NCBI GenBank assembly: GCA_947447895.1
Contig: CANFLM010000027.1
Location: forward strand, 1-32,656
Reading direction: 5' to 3'
DNA from: Hyphomicrobiales bacterium
Lineage (GTDB): Bacteria; Pseudomonadota; Alphaproteobacteria; Rhizobiales; Beijerinckiaceae
DNA length: 32,656 nt
Shown: positions 29,645 to 32,656 of the stretch, piece after piece
How the letters are laid out: the number at the start of each line of letters is the position of its first letter
Numbering within the stretch: position 1 is the first letter of the stretch
Notes under the pieces: model-generated
Databases searched by the model: none
What the model was told of the DNA's origin: nothing
The model's input: only the letters and a program-made list of their open reading frames with translations
Position numbers and translations under genes: made by a program

Positions 29645-30172
29645 TCAAAGCGCCTTGAGGCCTTTGGCAAACCGCTTGTAATTCTTGATATAGCTTTCGG
29701 ATGTCGCCCGGACACGCTTGGCGGCTTCTTCGTCCAGTGTGCGGATGACGCGGGCTGGCGAGCCGACAATCAGCGAATAATCGGGGAACTCCTTGCCCTC
29801 GCCGACAAAGGCATGGGCGCCGACCAGAGAATAGCGACCGATTTTGGCGCCATTCAGGATTGTTGCCCCCATGCCGACCAGCGACCCCTCGCCGATCGTG
29901 CAGCCATGCAAAATGGCGGCATGGCCCACCGTGGCATAGGGGCCGATGCTCATCGGGAAGCCCATATCGGTGTGCAGCACGCTGCCATCCTGGATATTGG
30001 TGCCTTCCAGCAGGTCGATCAACTCGTTGTCACCGCGCAGGACGGCCCCGAACCAGATCGAGCAATCCACACCGAGCCTGACACTGCCGATCACTCTGGC
30101 ATCGGGAGCAATCCAGTAGCGGTCATCGGCCGGAAGCTCGGGGATACGGTCTTCGAGTTGATACAGTGCCAT
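29645..30172 (-). CDS. Gamma-class carbonic anhydrase-like protein
   Basis: A 175-residue left-handed beta-helix protein of the gamma carbonic anhydrase/PaaY-like family. Three metal-binding histidines are visible in VLHTD and VGHAAILHG, and hexapeptide repeats (IGEGSLVGMGATILNGAKIG) fill the middle. AAAGGGG lies 6 bases before ATG 30172. The frame extends 45 codons upstream without homology. Members interconvert CO2 and bicarbonate or have unproven roles. It lies 19 bases after DUF3126 and is probably cotranscribed with it. Confidence 0.9.
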   Translation of the reverse strand: MALYQLEDRIPELPADDRYWIAPDARVIGSVRLGVDCSIWFGAVLRGDNELIDLLEGTNIQDGSVLHTDMGFPMSIGPYATVGHAAILHGCTIGEGSLVGMGATILNGAKIGRYSLVGAHAFVGEGKEFPDYSLIVGSPARVIRTLDEEAAKRVRATSESYIKNYKRFAKGLKAL

Positions 30173-30191
30173 CACGGGCCCCTTTGAAAAA

Positions 30192-30416
30192 TCAGTCGTC
30201 GTGATCGTCTTCCAGATCGATATCGAGAATCGACTGGACAAAGGCATAGGAGCGGTCGCCATCCTCGATATCAAGCGAGATAATGCCGACAAATTCCTCG
30301 CCGACAAACACTTCGGCCGAATCTTTCAGCTTGGGGCGCGCAGTCACGCGAATAGCCGCATTGCCATAGAGACGACGCAGATAATCCTGCAATTTCTGAA
30401 TTTCGACCTTATCCAT
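30192..30416 (-). CDS. DUF3126 family protein
   Basis: A 74-residue acidic protein of the DUF3126 family, found mainly in alphaproteobacteria beside cysE. It reads EIQKLQDYLRRLYGN, then RVTARPKLKDSAEVFVGEEF and GIISLDIEDGDRSYAF, with an acidic tail (DIDLEDDHDD). Function unknown. A GTG at 30419 directly precedes the ATG used and is an equally possible start. Confidence 0.88.
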   Translation of the reverse strand: MDKVEIQKLQDYLRRLYGNAAIRVTARPKLKDSAEVFVGEEFVGIISLDIEDGDRSYAFVQSILDIDLEDDHDD

Positions 30417-30552
30417 CACATCTATCCTGTTCGAGTCAGTCCAATCCTATGCCCCACGATTGCCATGCCGCGCGGCAGGCTGCAAGCCGTGATTGCCCCG
30501 ATCAGGGGTCCACAATGCGGCTTCCGCTGCCAAGATCCTGAAGACAATAGGC

Positions 30553-31401
30553 TTATTGGTCCGAGATATTCTTGTCGGCCAAGATCTGGTCCATGGTACG
30601 GGCCGGTTCCGCACATCCCGCCTCGCCCACCACTTTGGCCGGCACACCGGCCACCGTGGTGGTGCGCGGTACGTCATGCAGCACCACAGACCCTGCCGCC
30701 ACCCGCGCGCACTGGCCGATATCGATATTGCCGAGAATTTTAGCACCCGCCCCGATCAGCACACCGCGCCGGATTTTCGGATGGCGGTCCCCCTGATCCT
30801 TGCCGGTGCCGCCCAAAGTCACATCCTGCAACATCGACACATCATCCTCGATCACCGCCGTGGAACCGACCACGAGGCCGGTGGCATGGTCGAGAAACAC
30901 GCCTTTGCCGATGCGGGCGGCCGGATGGATATCGGTCTGGAACACTTCGGACGAGCGGCTTTGCAGATAGAGTGCGAAATCATGCCGTCCGGCCTGCCAC
31001 AAGGTATGGGCAAAACGGTGCGTCTGCAGGGCGTGGTAGCCCTTGAAATAGAGCAAAGGTTCCAGCAGGCGGGTACAGGCCGGATCGCGGTCGGCCACCG
31101 CCAGACAATCGGCCACCATTGCTTCGGTCAGCAGCGGATCATTGCTGACCAGTTCCGCCAGAGTGCCCATCAAGACCTCGTAGGACACCGCGGGATGGGC
31201 CAGCCGGCATGCCAGACGGCCAATGACAGCCTTGGCAAACCCCTCATGATCGAGCACCGCCGACTGCATCAGGCCCGCCAGAGCCGGCTCGTTTTTCGCC
31301 GCAGTCTGCGCATCCAGCCGGATACGGGCCCACAGTGGATCGAAACGGGTCACGGCTTCGGACCCAGATCGGGCGGGGTGTGACACATGCGGCTTGGTCA
31401 T
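30553..31401 (-). CDS. cysE: Serine O-acetyltransferase
   Basis: Serine acetyltransferase, 282 residues, making O-acetylserine for cysteine synthesis. The helical N-terminal domain includes DPACTRLLEPLLYFKGYHALQTHR (key: KGYHALQTHR). The C-terminal left-handed beta-helix starts at DIHPAARIGKGVFLDHATG with the catalytic His in DHATG, continues through VSMLQDVTLGGTGK and DRHPKIRRGVLIGAG, and ends with a cysteine-synthase-binding-type tail. Followed 136 bases later by DUF3126. Confidence 0.95.
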   Translation of the reverse strand: MTKPHVSHPARSGSEAVTRFDPLWARIRLDAQTAAKNEPALAGLMQSAVLDHEGFAKAVIGRLACRLAHPAVSYEVLMGTLAELVSNDPLLTEAMVADCLAVADRDPACTRLLEPLLYFKGYHALQTHRFAHTLWQAGRHDFALYLQSRSSEVFQTDIHPAARIGKGVFLDHATGLVVGSTAVIEDDVSMLQDVTLGGTGKDQGDRHPKIRRGVLIGAGAKILGNIDIGQCARVAAGSVVLHDVPRTTTVAGVPAKVVGEAGCAEPARTMDQILADKNISDQ

Positions 31402-31484
31402 GACTTCCCTTCCGTTTCAACGGATTTGTTCAACATGTTACGCCAGAAACCTGACGAGCCATCACTCGAAGTCAGAATTTATCA

Positions 31485-32249
31485 TCAATGGTGCTGCAAA
31501 AGAAACGCTAAAACCGCCTCTTTGTGACTGCGGTCGCCCACCGCCAGATTGTGGTCGCGCCCTTCGATGTCGAACACCTGCGCCGAGGGGATCAGTGCCC
31601 CCAGCGGATGCGGATCGCCCGCCACAGTGTCATTGGTTCCCACGGAAATCAGCACGGGTACCCTGATCTGCCCTGCCTCCTGCGCGCTCAATACCTGCCG
31701 CGACCCGCGGATACAGGCCGCCAGGGCCTTCAAATCACTTCCGGTCTGTTCGGCAAACACCCTGAACATCCGCTGCATGGGATCGGTCAGGCCATCGGCC
31801 GAGGGGGCTTCCATCGCATCGGCAATGCCCAGAGGCAGACCGACGCCCTCGACCAGATGGATGCCCAACCCGCCCAGCAACGCCGCACGGACACGGTCGG
31901 GATGATAGAGCGCCAGATGCGCGGTAATGCGTGCGCCCATCGAGTAGCCCATGATGTCGGCCTTGGGCAGGCCCAGATGATCAAGCAGATTCACGACATC
32001 CTGCGCCATGATCCGGGCATGATAGGCGGCGGGATCATACAACTTCTCGCTCTGCCCGTGGCCGCGATTATCAAGTGCAACCACCCGATATCCCGCCCGG
32101 TTGAGCACCTTGACCCATTGGGTATTGACCCAGTTCACCGCATGGTTGGACGCAAAGCCATGCACAAGCACAACCACGCCCTGCTCGTCCCCCTCGGCCG
32201 GAGTATCGATAAAGGCAAGACGCACGGAACCGGATTGAAAGAACTGCAT
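31485..32249 (-). CDS. Alpha/beta hydrolase fold protein
   Basis: A 254-residue alpha/beta hydrolase. The oxyanion region VVVLVHGFASNH, GYRVVALDNRGHGQSEK, the nucleophile elbow GYSMGARIT (Ser in G-x-S-x-G) and the catalytic His in EGRDHNLAVG are all present, with the acid likely in SVGTNDTVAG. Substrate unknown. I chose ATG 32249, where the FFQSGSVRLAFIDT strand begins; ATG 32273 is also possible and the frame stays open to 32423. It precedes cysE on the same strand by 83 bases, a pairing common in Hyphomicrobiales. Confidence 0.88.
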   Translation of the reverse strand: MQFFQSGSVRLAFIDTPAEGDEQGVVVLVHGFASNHAVNWVNTQWVKVLNRAGYRVVALDNRGHGQSEKLYDPAAYHARIMAQDVVNLLDHLGLPKADIMGYSMGARITAHLALYHPDRVRAALLGGLGIHLVEGVGLPLGIADAMEAPSADGLTDPMQRMFRVFAEQTGSDLKALAACIRGSRQVLSAQEAGQIRVPVLISVGTNDTVAGDPHPLGALIPSAQVFDIEGRDHNLAVGDRSHKEAVLAFLLQHH

Positions 32250-32656
32250 GTGGGATCTCGCTTGATAAGTCATTCTGGTTGCAGTTAGAGCATAAATATC
32301 CACCTCAAGACAATCCAAGCTTGCCCCGCTCCATGCCGGATAAAGCCCATTTGCCTCGCGGCAGGTCATCCAAACACCAGCGGAGTGCTGAATTGTCTGT
32401 TTTTGCAGGGCCGGCCCTTGCATTTTTTGCCAAACGATCCTAAAAGGCCCGTTCGAGCGGCTCCGGCTGGGGGCTTAACGGAAGACCGGAATGATCCATT
32501 CCGGCAGAACCATGGTGGTTCGCCTTCCGGTGTCTCCGCCTTCGGACAACCTCCCGTTCGGGCCTTTGGCGAGGCTCGAAGGGCTTAGCGTCGGGGTCGC
32601 ATAACGGTGAAAGGCCAAATGAATGCCTCTTTATGAGCATATCTATATTGCGCGTC
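32250..32656. other. Right-edge region without a supported gene
   Basis: Nothing is firmly coding here. A minus-strand frame ends at 32440 and stays open to the edge; its content (basic, then SAGMDHSGLPLSPQPEP) is unfamiliar, so it may be a gene's C-terminus or noise. Non-coding structure includes an 8-bp hairpin with 3-base loop (CCGGAATG/CATTCCGG, 32486-32504), a distant inverted repeat AAAGGCCCG (32443-32451) with CGGGCCTTT (32559-32567), and a weak plus-strand terminator-like hairpin with six T residues (32405-32428). Confidence 0.35.

Noticed and set aside
32440-32640. 66-codon minus-strand frame near the right edge
   Set aside because: Unfamiliar, arginine-rich sequence over a structured region; not called as a gene, though it may be the tail of an off-window gene.
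1-32656. CRISPR arrays, insertion sequences, prophage or toxin-antitoxin genes
   Set aside because: No regularly spaced direct repeats, transposase, integrase, phage or toxin-antitoxin motifs were seen on either strand.

Overview
This window is chromosomal DNA from an alphaproteobacterium. The evidence is the tuf - tRNA-Trp - secE - nusG - rplK - rplA order, the folE-hisI pair next to a divergent IscU-like/YidD/ThrS cluster, lineage-typical families (DUF2336, DUF3126 beside cysE, a bacterial transglutaminase-like cysteine protease) and a perfect CtrA box. The gene set leans towards Hyphomicrobiales or a close relative, but the order cannot be fixed from the sequence. No phage, transposase or CRISPR array is visible. 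Gene density and codon style are even, so this is core genome rather than an island.

Layout. Bases 1-4169 hold the minus-strand translation block: a structured spacer ahead of an rplJ that lies off the left edge, then (in transcription order) tuf, tRNA-Trp, secE, nusG, rplK and rplA, ending at a strong hairpin terminator. Bases 4170-5100 form a tRNA neighbourhood (tRNA-Gly UCC and tRNA-Tyr GUA) with unusual non-coding structure: a 42-bp direct repeat placed 3' of a tRNA and of a tRNA relic, a pair of inverted REP-like palindromes and a G-rich tandem repeat. Bases 5295-10952 carry rlmB, an MHS-family transporter with a large soluble insert, a small exported protein, tRNA-Thr UGU, a glycine-zipper lipoprotein, a small Ada-zinc-finger-like protein and nadK. 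Bases 10956-16597 carry a DUF2336 protein, a MaoC-like hydratase with a CitE-like CoA-ester lyase, two flavoenzymes, an unrecognised exported protein and a gamma-glutamylcyclotransferase.

Bases 16667-21682 hold thrS, yidD and an IscU-like scaffold gene on the minus strand, with an outer-membrane-protein-like gene, folE and hisI on the plus strand. Bases 21702-27198 are a tight minus-strand operon for lipid transport across the envelope: mlaF, mlaE, mlaD, mlaA, mlaC and mlaB, joined by five 4-base ATGA overlaps, followed by a 552-residue exported protein of unknown function. Bases 27311-32249 hold a CBS-domain protein, a rhomboid protease, a CtrA-boxed BTLCP cysteine protease, a gamma-class carbonic anhydrase, DUF3126, cysE and an alpha/beta hydrolase.

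The best leads for something undescribed are: an intrinsic-terminator-like hairpin whose 3' arm contains the hisI ribosome-binding site; the unknown protein at the end of the mla operon together with an MlaA that lacks a lipobox cysteine; and the repeat and tRNA-relic module around 4381-5100. No wholly new multi-gene system is evident.
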